Positions 17,073 to 28,105 of a DNA stretch of 64,000 nucleotides are shown piece by piece (the stretch's first letter is position 1; the number at the start of each line of letters is the position of its first letter). Under the pieces are notes generated by a model that was not told where the DNA came from, searched no databases, and worked only from the letters and a program-made list of their open reading frames with translations. The position numbers and the translations under genes are program-made. Origin of the DNA: Bizionia argentinensis JUB59 (GTDB taxonomy: Bacteria > Bacteroidota > Bacteroidia > Flavobacteriales > Flavobacteriaceae); NCBI RefSeq assembly GCF_000224335.1, contig NZ_AFXZ01000036.1, positions 42,006 through 106,005 on the forward strand, given 5' to 3'.

Positions 17073-17804
17073 ATGACAATTGTTAAACAAACTTTTTGGA
17101 TATTTTATCGAATTTGGTTCTATGTGCTGGTTGCAGTGCCTATTATCATTATGTTGCCTTTGCTGCTTTTATCCATAGCAAAGGAATCTTGGTATCCTTA
17201 TTTTTATAGATTAGCGCGACTCTGGGCACGATTTATTTTAATAGGTATGGGTTTTAATACGCATATTAATTTAGCTCAAAAACCAGAACGTAAAGCTAGC
17301 TATATGTTTATTGGTAACCATACGTCTATGGCCGATATTATGCTGATGCTTGTGGTATCTGAAAATCCTTTTGTATTTGTTGGTAAAAAAGAATTGGGGA
17401 AAATTCCATTATTTGGGTTTTTCTACAAACGAAGCTGTATTTTGGTAGATAGGAGTTCTGAAAAAAGCAGGAAAGCTGTTTTTTTAAGAGCACAACGCCG
17501 TTTAAACCAAGGGTTGAGTATTTGTATATTTCCGGAAGGCGGCGTGCCAGATGAAGATATTATTTTAGATGATTTTAAAGATGGTGCTTTCCGTTTAGCT
17601 ATTAATCATCAAATCCCGATTGTACCTGTTGTGTTTTTAGATAATAAAAAGCGCTTTCCATTTACTTTTTTTAGCGGAAGCCCGGGGAAAATGCGCGTTG
17701 TTGGTTTTCCGTTTATTCCAACAACAGGCTTGCTTGTTTCCGATACTAAAGACCTTAATAAGGAAACGCGCTCGAAGATTTTAAATGCTTTACAAACGGA
17801 TTAA
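17073..17804 (+). CDS. plsC: 1-acyl-sn-glycerol-3-phosphate acyltransferase (PlsC-like)
   Basis: Membrane acyltransferase that converts lysophosphatidate to phosphatidate in phospholipid synthesis. ATG 17073 (MTIVKQTFWIFYRIWF) is preferred to an upstream TTG, giving 243 residues. A hydrophobic helix (about 15-35) anchors it. The catalytic HX4D motif is NHTSMAD (His83, Asp88), and FPEGG (153-157) is the glycerophosphate-binding block. It is a single gene with a terminator 6 nt after the stop. An ornithine- or other lysolipid acyltransferase is possible within this family. Confidence 0.92.
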   Translation: MTIVKQTFWIFYRIWFYVLVAVPIIIMLPLLLLSIAKESWYPYFYRLARLWARFILIGMGFNTHINLAQKPERKASYMFIGNHTSMADIMLMLVVSENPFVFVGKKELGKIPLFGFFYKRSCILVDRSSEKSRKAVFLRAQRRLNQGLSICIFPEGGVPDEDIILDDFKDGAFRLAINHQIPIVPVVFLDNKKRFPFTFFSGSPGKMRVVGFPFIPTTGLLVSDTKDLNKETRSKILNALQTD

Positions 17805-17809
17805 ATCAA

Positions 17810-17842
17810 AAAAGCCACTCCTGGCACAGAGTAGCTTTTTTT
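17810..17842 (+). terminator. Intrinsic terminator after plsC
   Basis: Stem AAAAAGCCACTC (17809-17820) with GAGTAGCTTTTT (17829-17840), one C/A mismatch, 8-nt loop, then T-run. Confidence 0.75.
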
Positions 17843-17899
17843 ATTCATAATGCCGCTTTAAATTGAATTAAGAACAGCATTAATCAAACCAACTAAAAA

Positions 17900-19659
<1,760 letters not shown>

Positions 19660-19660
<1 letters not shown>

Positions 19661-20202
19661 TATAAGGACTGTGCGTTAAAACCCGCTTTATATACTTCAA
19701 TTTTATCTTTTAAAATTTTTCTTGCCCGTGCTAAATTGGACTTTGATGTGCCAATATTAATACTTAATAAATTAGCTATTTCTTTGTGAGAATACCCATC
19801 TAATACATACATATTAAATACTAATCTGTATCGATCTGGTAAATCTTGAATTATTTTTAGAAGGAAATCGAGCGGTATTTGTTCATCATCAATTTCTATT
19901 TCTTCATCTTCAATGAAATCTTCATTTATAATTTCAAAAACGCCTTGGCCTCTGTAGTGCTGTAAAGCCGTATTAATGGCGATTCGTTTTAGCCAACCTT
20001 CAAAAGAACCTTTATGTTTAAACTGATCTATTTTTTTAAAAATAGTCAAAAATGTGTCTTGCAGATTGTCTTCTGCCTCGGCGTAATTTCTAGAATACTT
20101 TAAACAAACCGAAAACAATGTGCCCGAAAAGAGCTGGTATAGTTCGCTTTGTGCATGGGTATCATGATTACTACAATTTTCTATGAGTTGATTTAAACTC
20201 AA
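19660..20202 (-). CDS. ECF-type RNA polymerase sigma factor
   Basis: 180 residues with region 2 (about 25-90, including the YAEAEDNLQDTFLTIFKKI segment and GSFEGWLKRIAINTALQHYR) and region 4 (about 115-170, helix-turn-helix in YSHKEIANLLSINIGTSKSNL). It directs RNA polymerase to a small set of promoters, probably envelope-related. The stop overlaps the start of the barrel/anti-sigma gene by one base (TAATG), so the pair is translationally coupled, the classical sigma/anti-sigma layout. Confidence 0.94.
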
Positions 20203-20227
20203 TTAAACACATTTAGTTAAACATTAA

Positions 20228-20641
20228 TTAATCTACTACTGGAACTTCAAAAATTAAATAGTCATCCTCACCATCGGCATTTAGACCTAGCCAAAACTTC
20301 AATACATACAAATCTTGATTTAAGGGCTTAAATGTGAATGATTTTTCCACAGTATTATCCGTATTAATTATTGGACAATCAAAATCCCCACTATAAACAG
20401 TGGACATGATAGCAATCATAACGCTGCCAATTTCTGTTTGCATATAAATATCTTTATAGGCGTGGCATTCTGTTGGTATTTTAAACCTGACCAGAATATC
20501 ATAGGTTTCGCCGCGTACAAATTCCTCTGGAACAGTAGCGCTTTCTATAGGTAATAATTCAATATAAGTAGTCTCAGTATCATCGCTTAAACTGCAAGAG
20601 ACTGTAAGTATTGCAAACAGACAAATAATTAGTTTTTTCAT
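20228..20641 (-). CDS. Small predicted lipoprotein
   Basis: 137 residues with a lipobox (ILTVSC, Cys16) followed by SLSDD. The mature part looks like a single beta-sandwich with two cysteines (TECHAYKDIY and GDFDCPII). No family with a known function is recognised. It lies 25 nt upstream of the ECF sigma gene on the same strand and could be co-transcribed with it. A TACGTTTG element lies just before its start. Confidence 0.8.
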   Translation of the reverse strand: MKKLIICLFAILTVSCSLSDDTETTYIELLPIESATVPEEFVRGETYDILVRFKIPTECHAYKDIYMQTEIGSVMIAIMSTVYSGDFDCPIINTDNTVEKSFTFKPLNQDLYVLKFWLGLNADGEDDYLIFEVPVVD

Positions 20642-20649
20642 AATTTAGA

Positions 20650-20657
20650 CAAACGTA
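20650..20657 (-). promoter_or_regulatory. Possible -7 element upstream of the lipoprotein/sigma genes
   Basis: TACGTTTG on the minus strand, an exact TAnnTTTG match, ends 8 nt before the ATG at 20641. The mRNA leader would be only a few bases. Confidence 0.4.
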
Positions 20658-20717
20658 TATAAATGTGTTCACATGTTAGATGCAAAAACAACAGAAAGGT
20701 TGCGTCTGAATATAAAA

Positions 20718-20743
20718 AAATCCCAAATAAATTGGGATTTTAA
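20718..20743. terminator. Terminator after recA
   Basis: AAATCCCAA (20718-20726) and TTGGGATTT (20732-20740), perfect 9-bp stem with loop ATAAA, flanked by A-run and T-run. It ends the minus-strand recA transcript. Confidence 0.8.
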
Positions 20744-20747
20744 AAAC

Positions 20748-21749
20748 TTAAGCTGATTTAATCAACTCTTTTATTTTGGTTTCTAACTCGTCCATGAGTT
20801 CCGGGTTATCTTTTATCAGCGCTTTAACTGCGTCGCGACCTTGTCCTAATTTGGTGTCTCCGTAGCTAAACCAAGAACCAGCTTTTTTAACAACTTCATA
20901 TTCGACAGCAATATCTAATATTTCACCGACCTTGGAAATACCTTCGCCGTACATAATATCAAACTCTGCTAATCTAAAAGGAGGCGCAACTTTGTTTTTA
21001 ACCACTTTTACTCGGGTTTTATTTCCTTGAACGTTTCCGTCTGTATCTTTTATTTGAGTAGAACGTCTAATATCTAAACGTACAGATGCATAGAATTTAA
21101 GTGCATTACCACCAGTAGTCGTTTCTGGATTTCCAAACATAACACCAATTTTTTCACGTAATTGGTTAATGAAAATTACTGTACAATTAGTTTTACTAAT
21201 AGATGCTGTTAGTTTCCTTAGGGCTTGAGACATTAAACGGGCATGTAACCCCATTTTAGAATCACCCATTTCACCTTCAATCTCTGCTTTTGGTGTTAAA
21301 GCGGCAACCGAGTCAATAACTACAATATCTATAGCACCTGAACGAATTAAATTATCGGCAATCTCTAAAGCTTGCTCTCCGTTGTCTGGTTGCGAAATAA
21401 TAAGGTTATCAATATCAATTCCTAATTTTTCGGCGTAGGTACGATCAAAAGCGTGCTCTGCATCAATAAATGCTGCAATACCACCTGCTTTTTGCGCTTC
21501 GGCAATTGCGTGTAAGGTTAAGGTTGTTTTACCAGAAGATTCTGGTCCATATATTTCAATAACACGACCACGAGGATAACCATTTACACCTAATGCAATG
21601 TCCAATCCTAATGAACCCGAGGAAATTGACTCGACATCCACAACGGCTTGATCACTCATTTTCATTACCGTTCCTTTGCCGTAAGCCTTATCTAATTTAT
21701 CTAAAGTTAGTTGTAGTGCTTTTAATTTAGCTTCTTTTTCGCTGCTCAT
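20748..21749 (-). CDS. recA: Recombinase A
   Basis: DNA strand-exchange and SOS co-protease protein. 333 residues, slightly short of E. coli RecA mainly at the acidic C-terminus. Walker A GPESSGKT is at 68-75; the Walker B region [10 protein letters not shown], the L2 loop [19 protein letters not shown] and the [12 protein letters not shown] block are all intact. It is a single gene with its own terminator. No SOS box could be confidently named upstream; LexA is not known from most flavobacteria. Confidence 0.98.
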   Translation of the reverse strand: MSSEKEAKLKALQLTLDKLDKAYGKGTVMKMSDQAVVDVESISSGSLGLDIALGVNGYPRGRVIEIYGPESSGKTTLTLHAIAEAQKAGGIAAFIDAEHAFDRTYAEKLGIDIDNLIISQPDNGEQALEIADNLIRSGAIDIVVIDSVAALTPKAEIEGEMGDSKMGLHARLMSQALRKLTASISKTNCTVIFINQLREKIGVMFGNPETTTGGNALKFYASVRLDIRRSTQIKDTDGNVQGNKTRVKVVKNKVAPPFRLAEFDIMYGEGISKVGEILDIAVEYEVVKKAGSWFSYGDTKLGQGRDAVKALIKDNPELMDELETKIKELIKSA

Positions 21750-21849
21750 TTCTGTATTTTTTATCTTATGAAAGTGCTGCTAAAATACTACTCTTTTTCC
21801 ACTTTACAATTTTATGACGCAACCTTTTTGTTGTTTTTGCATCTACTTA

Positions 21850-21963
21850 ATGAAGTGGGAAACTTTTGCTATGAGAACAATTAGAAAAACACTATTTATT
21901 AACGAATTAGGCGTTTCAGTGACTGTATTTTTAAACAGTAGCTGTAAAGTCGATGGTGGTTAG
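21850..21963 (+). CDS. Possible 37-residue small protein
   Basis: ATG to TAG frame, MKWETFAMRTIRKTLFINEL and on to a C-terminus SSCKVDGG. It is placed before the strong terminator at 22023-22056 and after the divergent recA start. There is no signal peptide and no recognised family. The only support is position; it could equally be a non-coding RNA locus. Confidence 0.2.
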   Translation: MKWETFAMRTIRKTLFINELGVSVTVFLNSSCKVDGG

Positions 21964-22022
21964 CTCTGTTATGTATTTTTTTGAATAACAAAAAAAATAT
22001 CATTAACGAGTTAGTCTACTTA

Positions 22023-22056
22023 AAGCACTTTGTAAACCATTACAAGGTGCTTTTTG
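22023..22056 (+). terminator. Strong intrinsic terminator with no known gene upstream
   Basis: 13-bp stem, AAGCACTTTGTAA (22023-22035) with TTACAAGGTGCTT (22040-22052), one G-U pair, 4-nt loop, then TTTTTG. It insulates trhO from whatever is transcribed upstream. Confidence 0.85.
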
Positions 22057-22088
22057 TTTCAAGTAAATTCAGAACCGCAAAAAAATAG

Positions 22089-22096
22089 TACATTTG
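22089..22096 (+). promoter_or_regulatory. Predicted -7 element of trhO
   Basis: TACATTTG, an exact TAnnTTTG match, 39 nt before the trhO ATG and 33 nt after the preceding terminator. Confidence 0.55.
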
Positions 22097-22135
22097 TGGC
22101 TAAAATAATCTTTAACCTTAAAAAATTAGTATAGC

Positions 22136-23206
22136 ATGCAACTGTACAATACCTTAAGCGCTAGAGAAAGAGCAGAACTTATTGAGCAAGCTGGAAAAGA
22201 ACGCTTGACTATCTCTTTCTACAAATACGCCAAAATAGAAAACCCTGAAATTTTTAGAGATCACTTATTTCTAAATTGGGATAAACAAGACGTTTTAGGA
22301 CGTATTTACGTGGCTCACGAGGGCATAAACGCCCAACTTTCCGTACCAGCAGATAATTTTAATCTGTTTAAAATTTTTTTAGATACCATTTCGTTTTTAG
22401 AAAATGTACGATTAAATATCGCCATTGAACATGATAATTTTTCATTTTTAAAATTGAAAGTGAAGGTGCGTGATAAAATTGTAGCCGATGGTTTAAACGA
22501 TGATACGTTTGATGTAACTAACATTGGTATTCATGTAGAAGCAGAACAATTCAACCAACTTATTGACGATCCAAACGTGGTTTTAGTGGATATGCGAAAC
22601 CACTATGAAAGTGAAATAGGCCATTTTAAAAATGCTGTAAAACCAGATGTCGATACGTTTCGGGAATCTTTGGATATTATTGAAGCGGATTTAAAAGGTT
22701 ATAAAGAAGATAAAAAACTCGTAATGTATTGCACGGGGGGTATTCGTTGTGAAAAAGCTAGTGCTTACTACAAACACAAAGGTTTTAAAAATGTGTATCA
22801 GCTAGAAGGTGGTATCATTAATTACGTGCGTCAAATAGAAGCTCAAGGTTTAGAAAATAAATTTATAGGTAAGAATTTTGTTTTTGATGAGCGTCGTTCC
22901 GAGCGTATTTCAGATGATGTTATAGCCCATTGCCATCAATGTGGTGAGCCTGCCGATTTACATACCAATTGTGATAATGGCGCTTGCCATTTATTGTTTA
23001 TTCAGTGCGAAGCGTGCAAGGAAAAAATGGATAATTGCTGTTCAACGCGTTGCCAAGAGGTTATTAAATTGCCTTTTGAAGAGCAAAAGGAACTGCGAAA
23101 AGGCCAAGGTAATAGCAATGATATCTTTAAAAAAGGACGAGCCGATCATTTGCCTTACAAAAAAGATTTGAGAAACATATTCGACCATATCCCCACTAAT
23201 AAATAA
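22136..23206 (+). CDS. trhO: Oxygen-dependent tRNA uridine-34 hydroxylase (rhodanese family)
   Basis: YceA/TrhO family, which hydroxylates wobble U34 of tRNAs to 5-hydroxyuridine. 356 residues: N-terminal acylphosphatase-like domain (about 1-110), a rhodanese domain with active loop MYCTGGIRCEK (Cys199), and a C-terminal cysteine-rich segment (CHQCGEPADLHTNCDN, then CEACKEKMDNCC) typical of the long form. It is monocistronic, with its own promoter and upstream terminator. Confidence 0.95.
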   Translation: MQLYNTLSARERAELIEQAGKERLTISFYKYAKIENPEIFRDHLFLNWDKQDVLGRIYVAHEGINAQLSVPADNFNLFKIFLDTISFLENVRLNIAIEHDNFSFLKLKVKVRDKIVADGLNDDTFDVTNIGIHVEAEQFNQLIDDPNVVLVDMRNHYESEIGHFKNAVKPDVDTFRESLDIIEADLKGYKEDKKLVMYCTGGIRCEKASAYYKHKGFKNVYQLEGGIINYVRQIEAQGLENKFIGKNFVFDERRSERISDDVIAHCHQCGEPADLHTNCDNGACHLLFIQCEACKEKMDNCCSTRCQEVIKLPFEEQKELRKGQGNSNDIFKKGRADHLPYKKDLRNIFDHIPTNK

Positions 23207-23499
23207 TTATATTTAACAGGTGTTTAGATTTTTTCTTGAAATGTGTGATGTAGAATAAGCATATATTTTAATCAGGAAAATGACTAAATACCTGTTCTTA
23301 TTTTGTTGTGTTTCTAAATCTAAATCACAATTGAAACCCGTATCCCTTAAGTCTTATAACCAAATCGAGTTAAATTAATTTCCCCATAAAAATTAGACTT
23401 TTCAAGTCAATAGAATAATAGTATATTTACATCTTACTAACAGAGTATTAATCGTCTTCTGGAACGTATGGTTTCAGAATCAATATATATTATTAATTT
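23207..23499. other. Intergenic region trhO-ricT
   Basis: 293 bp of AT-rich sequence. I see no convincing gene, hairpin terminator or -7 element. It presumably holds the ricT promoter. Confidence 0.5.
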
Positions 23500-24864
23500 A
23501 TGGCTTGTGGAAGTTGTTCAACAGGAAAAGATGGTCAGCCAAAAGGATGTCAAAGTAACGGAACATGTGGTACGGATAGTTGTAATAAACTAACGGTATT
23601 TGATTGGCTCGGAAATATGACATTACCCAATGGCACAGAGCCATTTAAATGGGTAGAGGTGCGTTTTAAAAACGGTCGAAAACATTATTATAAAAATACA
23701 GAAAATTTAACTTTAAGCATTGGCGATATTGTTGCTACACAGGCGGAGTATGGTCATGATATTGGAATGGCTACGCTTACAGGAGAGCTGGTTCGTGTGC
23801 AAATGAAACGAAAAAAAGTTTCACAAGATGATCCGGAAACGCTTAAAATTTATCGAAAAGCATCGCAAAAAGATATCGATATTTGGTCCGATGCACGCGA
23901 TTTGGAAGAGCCAATGAAAGTCAAAGCACGTCAGTTTGCTATCGATTTGAAATTACACATGAAAATTTCAGATATCGAATATCAAGGTGATGGCAGTAAA
24001 GCTACTTTTTATTATACGGCGGAAGAACGCGTAGATTTTAGAGAACTTATTAAATTATTTGCTAAAGAATTCAAAACCCGTATTGAAATGAAACAAGTAG
24101 GTTTCCGTCAGGAAGCTTCACGTTTGGGTGGAATTGGATCTTGTGGTCGTGAATTGTGTTGTTCTACTTGGTTAACGGATTTTCGTTCGGTAAGTACATC
24201 AGCGGCACGTTATCAGCAATTATCATTAAACCCACTAAAACTAGCTGGACAATGTGGTAAACTAAAATGCTGTTTAAATTATGAATTAGACACTTATTTG
24301 GATGCTATTAAAGATTTTCCAAAAACTGAAGTAAAACTCTACACTGAAAAAGGTTCTGCTGTTTGCCAAAAAACGGATATTTTTAAAGGTCACATGTGGT
24401 ATGCTTACGAAGGAGAATGGATGAATTGGCATTTAATTACTAAAGATCAAGCCAAAGAAATTATTGAACTCAATAAGCAAAAGAAAAAGCCAGCTAGCCT
24501 GGAAGAATTTGCGGTGGAATTAGTTAAGGATACTAAAAGTTCTTATGAAAACGTTGTTGGTCAAGATAGTTTAACGCGTTTTGATAGTCCAAAACAGAAT
24601 AAAAAACGTAAAAGTAACAAAGCGAAAGGCAACAGACCAACAAATAAGGCTCAAGCAGATAGTAAAGATGGGAATGCTCCAAGTAGGAATAAGGTAACCA
24701 CGAATAGACCTAAACCTAGAAACAAGCCAAATCCTAGAAAAGAATCTGAAAATAAAGACGCTAATACGACGAGCAATAAAATAAGTGCAGATAAACCCAA
24801 CAAACCAAATCCAAGAAGACGCAAACCACAAAGTAAAAAGAACGATTCCGATGATGCGAAGTAA
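23500..24864 (+). CDS. ricT: PSP1-domain protein, RicT-like
   Basis: 454 residues. An N-terminal cysteine-rich tail (MACGSCSTG, GCQSNGTCG) precedes the PSP1 domain (about 50-290) with the iron-sulfur-type cysteines CGRELCCSTW and CGKLKCCLNYE. The last ~100 residues are a basic Lys/Asn/Pro-rich tail. In Bacillus, RicT (YaaT) acts with RicA and RicF as an Fe-S complex in RNA processing; the role in flavobacteria is unknown. It overlaps gldH by 14 bases, as commonly seen in this group. Confidence 0.88.
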   Translation: MACGSCSTGKDGQPKGCQSNGTCGTDSCNKLTVFDWLGNMTLPNGTEPFKWVEVRFKNGRKHYYKNTENLTLSIGDIVATQAEYGHDIGMATLTGELVRVQMKRKKVSQDDPETLKIYRKASQKDIDIWSDARDLEEPMKVKARQFAIDLKLHMKISDIEYQGDGSKATFYYTAEERVDFRELIKLFAKEFKTRIEMKQVGFRQEASRLGGIGSCGRELCCSTWLTDFRSVSTSAARYQQLSLNPLKLAGQCGKLKCCLNYELDTYLDAIKDFPKTEVKLYTEKGSAVCQKTDIFKGHMWYAYEGEWMNWHLITKDQAKEIIELNKQKKKPASLEEFAVELVKDTKSSYENVVGQDSLTRFDSPKQNKKRKSNKAKGNRPTNKAQADSKDGNAPSRNKVTTNRPKPRNKPNPRKESENKDANTTSNKISADKPNKPNPRRRKPQSKKNDSDDAK

Positions 24865-25348
24865 GATTTTATTTCTAATTATAACCGCTTTTTTAGCCTT
24901 AACGGCATGCGATTCTAACCGGGTTTATGATACATATAAATCGGTGCCAAATCAATGGCATAAAGATTCAATAATTCAGTTTAAATTTCAAGCGCCGGAT
25001 TCTATCAACAAATACAATTTGTTTGTAAACCTTCGTAACAATAACAATTATCCGTTTAATAATCTATATTTAATTGTAGAAATGGATTTTCCAAACGGGA
25101 AAGTTATAAAGGATACCTTACAATATAAAATGGCAAAACCTAATGGCGAATTATTAGGAACAGGATTTAGCGATATTAAGGAGAGCAAACTGTGGTACAA
25201 GGAAGACGTTATTTTTAATGAATCTGGGGATTATCACATAAAAATCCAACACGCCATGCGCAAAAACGGCAAGGTAAGTGGCGTTGTTGATTTAGAAGGC
25301 ATAACCGATGTAGGTTTTCGTATGGAACATACAGTTTTAAACCAATAA
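24851..25348 (+). CDS. gldH: Gliding motility lipoprotein GldH
   Basis: Lipoprotein of the gliding/type IX secretion set; F. johnsoniae gldH mutants do not glide. Start is ATG 24851 (or 24854), overlapping the end of ricT; 165 residues. Lipobox LALTAC (Cys about 20), then DSNRVYDTYKSVPNQWHKD, characteristic of GldH. PBP1A follows after 32 nt. The ricT-gldH-PBP1A order supports the call. Confidence 0.93.
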   Translation: MMRSKILFLIITAFLALTACDSNRVYDTYKSVPNQWHKDSIIQFKFQAPDSINKYNLFVNLRNNNNYPFNNLYLIVEMDFPNGKVIKDTLQYKMAKPNGELLGTGFSDIKESKLWYKEDVIFNESGDYHIKIQHAMRKNGKVSGVVDLEGITDVGFRMEHTVLNQ

Positions 25349-25380
25349 ATATTACTGTTACAAACTAGTTTATTACACTA

Positions 25381-27714
25381 ATGGCAAAGAAGAAAGAAGC
25401 AAAAAAGCAAGAAAATACATCTAACGAATTTCAAGGTTATGTAAGATGGTTTTGGAAATTATTTTTAGGAGGAATTTTAGCTGTTGTAATGTTGTTTTTA
25501 TTAGCATCATGGGGTGTTTTTGGCGAATTGCCAGATTATACCGTTTTGGAAAATCCGAAGACAAATTTAGCGACTGAAATTATTTCTTCTGATGGGAAAA
25601 CGCTTGGAAAATTCTATTTTAACGACAACCGAACGCCCGTTAGTTTTGATGAATTGCCAAAAAATTTAGTAGATGCCTTGGTAGCAACAGAAGATGCTCG
25701 TTTTTATGAGCATTCTGGAATTGATGCCCGTGGAACTTTAAGAGCGCTTGTTTATTTAGGAGGAAAAGGTGGTGCTAGTACTATTTCTCAACAGTTGGCA
25801 CGTCAATTATTTGTTGGTGTTCGTTCAAAAGGCCTGGATAAATACACTCAAAAAGTGAAGGAGTGGATAATTGCTACTAAATTAGAAAGACAATACACCA
25901 AGGAGGAAATTATTGCCATGTATTTTAATATTTATGATTTCGGTAATAATGCTGATGGAATTCGTTCTGCTTCAAGTATTTATTTCAATAGAGAACCAGA
26001 TGAATTGGATATTAAAGAATCTGCTATGTTAGTGGGTATGTTTAAAAATTCATCTTTATATAATCCCAGACCTCATAAAAACCCGGTTGGAACAAAAAAC
26101 CGAAGAAATGTGGTATTAAATCAAATGGCCAAATACAATTTTATCACTGAAAAAACTAGTGATTCGTTAAAAGCATTGGATTTGGGTTTACGCTATTCAC
26201 CGCAATCACATAGGGATGGTATTGCTACATATTTTCGTGCGTATTTGGACGGTTTCGTGAAGGATTGGATTAAAAACAATCCAAAACCTGATGGCGAAAA
26301 ATACAACTTATATGGGGATGGTTTAAAAATATATACTACTATCGATTCGCGTATGCAAACCCATGCGGAAAATGCTGTAGAAAAGCATATGCCCAGACTT
26401 CAAGCGGAATTCGATAATCAAAATACACCAGAACGAAATGCTACAGCACCATTTTTAGAGTTAAGCAAAAGTGATGTAGAGGCATTAATGCAACGTGGTA
26501 TGCGTCAATCGGAACGCTGGCGTGTCATGAAAAAAGCTGGTAAAACTGATAAAGAAATCATTGCATCTTTTGATAAAGAAACAGCCATGTCTATTTTTTC
26601 ATGGAAAGGCGAAATAGATACCATTATGAAACCAATGGATTCTATGCGTTATTATAAAAAATTCTTACACCCAGGTATGATGTCCATGGATCCGTTAACC
26701 GGACATGTAAAAGCATGGGTTGGCGGTATGAACTATAGACACTTTCAATACGATCATGTAAAACAAGGAAAGCGTCAAGTAGGCTCTACCTTTAAGCCTT
26801 TTGTATATGCAACAGCCATAGACCAGTTGCATTTATCGCCTTGCTATAAAATGCCCCGCTCTCAAATAACTATTGAAGCTATGAAATTTGGTAATCCAAA
26901 CCCTTGGACACCTAAAAATGCTGATGGCGATTATGCTGGCGAACTGACCTTGGAAGCTGGTTTAGCGGGTTCTGTAAACACTATTACGGCGCGTTTAATG
27001 GATAAAGTGGGGCCACAACCTGTCATTGATTTAGTAAAAAAATTAGGCGTGGAATCTGAAATTCCTGCAGTACCTTCTATTGGTTTAGGAACGGCGGATA
27101 TAAGTGTGTATGAAATGGTGGCTGCTTATGCTACGTTTGCCAATCAAGGTGTTTATACCAAACCGGTTATGGTAACACATATTGAAGATAAAAATGGTAC
27201 AGTTTTATATCAATTTACACCCGAATCACGAGACGTTATTAGCGAAGAAACGGCCTATGTAACTGTTAAATTGCTTGAAGGTGTAACGCGAAGTGGTTCT
27301 GGAGCTCGCTTAAGACGTACATGGATGCCAAAAACAGGTCCCTATCCAGAAATTATAACAGGATATCCATACGAATTTACAAACCCAATTGCTGGAAAAA
27401 CGGGAACGACACAAAACCAAAGTGATGGTTGGTTTATGGGTATGGTTCCTAATCTAGTAACGGGTGTTTGGGTTGGTGCAGAAGATCGTGCTACGCATTT
27501 TAGAAGCATTAGCTATGGACAAGGTGCATCTATGGCGCTACCAATTTGGGGTATGTATATGCGGAGTTGCTATGAAGATGAAGAATTAGAAATTTCTAAA
27601 GATGATTTTATCGTACCTAAAAAATTAACCATTCAAGTAAATTGTGCAACATATGATTCTGGCGATGAAGAGGCCGATCCATCAGAAGAAATTCCAGATG
27701 AATTAGATTTTTAA
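25381..27714 (+). CDS. Class A penicillin-binding protein 1A
   Basis: Bifunctional peptidoglycan synthase, 777 residues. N-terminal membrane helix (about 28-48). GT51 glycosyltransferase with catalytic Glu104 in ATEDARFYEHSGID and GGASTISQQLARQLF. Transpeptidase with STFK (Ser469), SVN (531-533) and KTGT (673-676). The acidic C-terminus (DSGDEEADPSEE) is a typical tail. It acts in the periplasm to polymerise and cross-link the wall. It ends the ricT-gldH-PBP operon, followed by a hairpin repeat and a terminator. Confidence 0.96.
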   Translation: MAKKKEAKKQENTSNEFQGYVRWFWKLFLGGILAVVMLFLLASWGVFGELPDYTVLENPKTNLATEIISSDGKTLGKFYFNDNRTPVSFDELPKNLVDALVATEDARFYEHSGIDARGTLRALVYLGGKGGASTISQQLARQLFVGVRSKGLDKYTQKVKEWIIATKLERQYTKEEIIAMYFNIYDFGNNADGIRSASSIYFNREPDELDIKESAMLVGMFKNSSLYNPRPHKNPVGTKNRRNVVLNQMAKYNFITEKTSDSLKALDLGLRYSPQSHRDGIATYFRAYLDGFVKDWIKNNPKPDGEKYNLYGDGLKIYTTIDSRMQTHAENAVEKHMPRLQAEFDNQNTPERNATAPFLELSKSDVEALMQRGMRQSERWRVMKKAGKTDKEIIASFDKETAMSIFSWKGEIDTIMKPMDSMRYYKKFLHPGMMSMDPLTGHVKAWVGGMNYRHFQYDHVKQGKRQVGSTFKPFVYATAIDQLHLSPCYKMPRSQITIEAMKFGNPNPWTPKNADGDYAGELTLEAGLAGSVNTITARLMDKVGPQPVIDLVKKLGVESEIPAVPSIGLGTADISVYEMVAAYATFANQGVYTKPVMVTHIEDKNGTVLYQFTPESRDVISEETAYVTVKLLEGVTRSGSGARLRRTWMPKTGPYPEIITGYPYEFTNPIAGKTGTTQNQSDGWFMGMVPNLVTGVWVGAEDRATHFRSISYGQGASMALPIWGMYMRSCYEDEELEISKDDFIVPKKLTIQVNCATYDSGDEEADPSEEIPDELDF

Positions 27715-27719
27715 CCAAA

Positions 27720-27737
27720 TTCCTGCCGAGGCATGAA
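27720..27737. repeat. Degenerate hairpin repeat after PBP1A
   Basis: TTCCTGC (27720-27726), CGAG, GCATGAA (27731-27737): one mismatch in the stem. It lies 5 nt after the stop and is followed by TCT, like the copy after the EnvC-like gene. Confidence 0.55.
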
Positions 27738-27774
27738 TCTCATTTCAGGATTTATAACAAATTGTAAAAACTCC

Positions 27775-27813
27775 AAAAGCCATTCTTTTCCGAATGGCTT
27801 TTTTATTTGGTAT
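27775..27813 (+). terminator. Terminator of the gldH/PBP operon; left direct repeat of the island
   Basis: Stem AAAAGCCATTC (27775-27785) with GAATGGCTTTT (27792-27802), then T-run. The 39-bp block is 36/39 identical to 41176-41214 at the other edge of the accessory island. Confidence 0.85.
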
Positions 27814-27827
27814 CAATAAATTGAAAA

Positions 27828-28084
27828 TCGCAAAAACACTAAAATGCTGACAGCGGGTGTTTTTACGGTTAAACCGTAACTCAAAAACACGAATTTTACT
27901 ACTTTTCGATAAAACGCACTAAACGACGATAAAAAACAAGTCGGTTTCCTTTTTTTACTTTACGTTTGAAGCGCCGAGAGTACTTATTTAGAGTTTGAAG
28001 ACCTAAAAATGGTTACTGGAAGCATGATCGAGATCTTAAACTGGCGTCAGTTTTTTTAATTTCCGGATGCGGACTAGTAGTATA
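27828..28084 (+). promoter_or_regulatory. Regulatory cassette, copy A
   Basis: About 255 bp, conserved with copies B (30469) and C (36999). It contains the palindrome TACGGTTAAACCGTA (27864-27878), the promoter element TACGTTTG (27961-27968) exactly 97 bp downstream (start to start), and a leader with a short terminator-like hairpin (AAACTG-GCGT-CAGTTT plus T-run, 28038-28057). A small leader frame starts at ATG 28009. It drives the GLPGLI gene at 28106. The palindrome looks like an operator for a dimeric regulator (inference). Confidence 0.75.
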
Positions 28085-28105
28085 AATCTTTATTCCAAGA
28101 TAAAA

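Larger units (their letters stand above)
21750..22135. other. Intergenic region between recA and trhO
   Basis: 386 bp between divergent genes. It holds a 37-codon open frame (21850-21963), a strong plus-strand terminator (22023-22056) and the trhO promoter element. The terminator has no annotated gene before it, so something short is probably transcribed from about 21800-22020. Confidence 0.7.
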
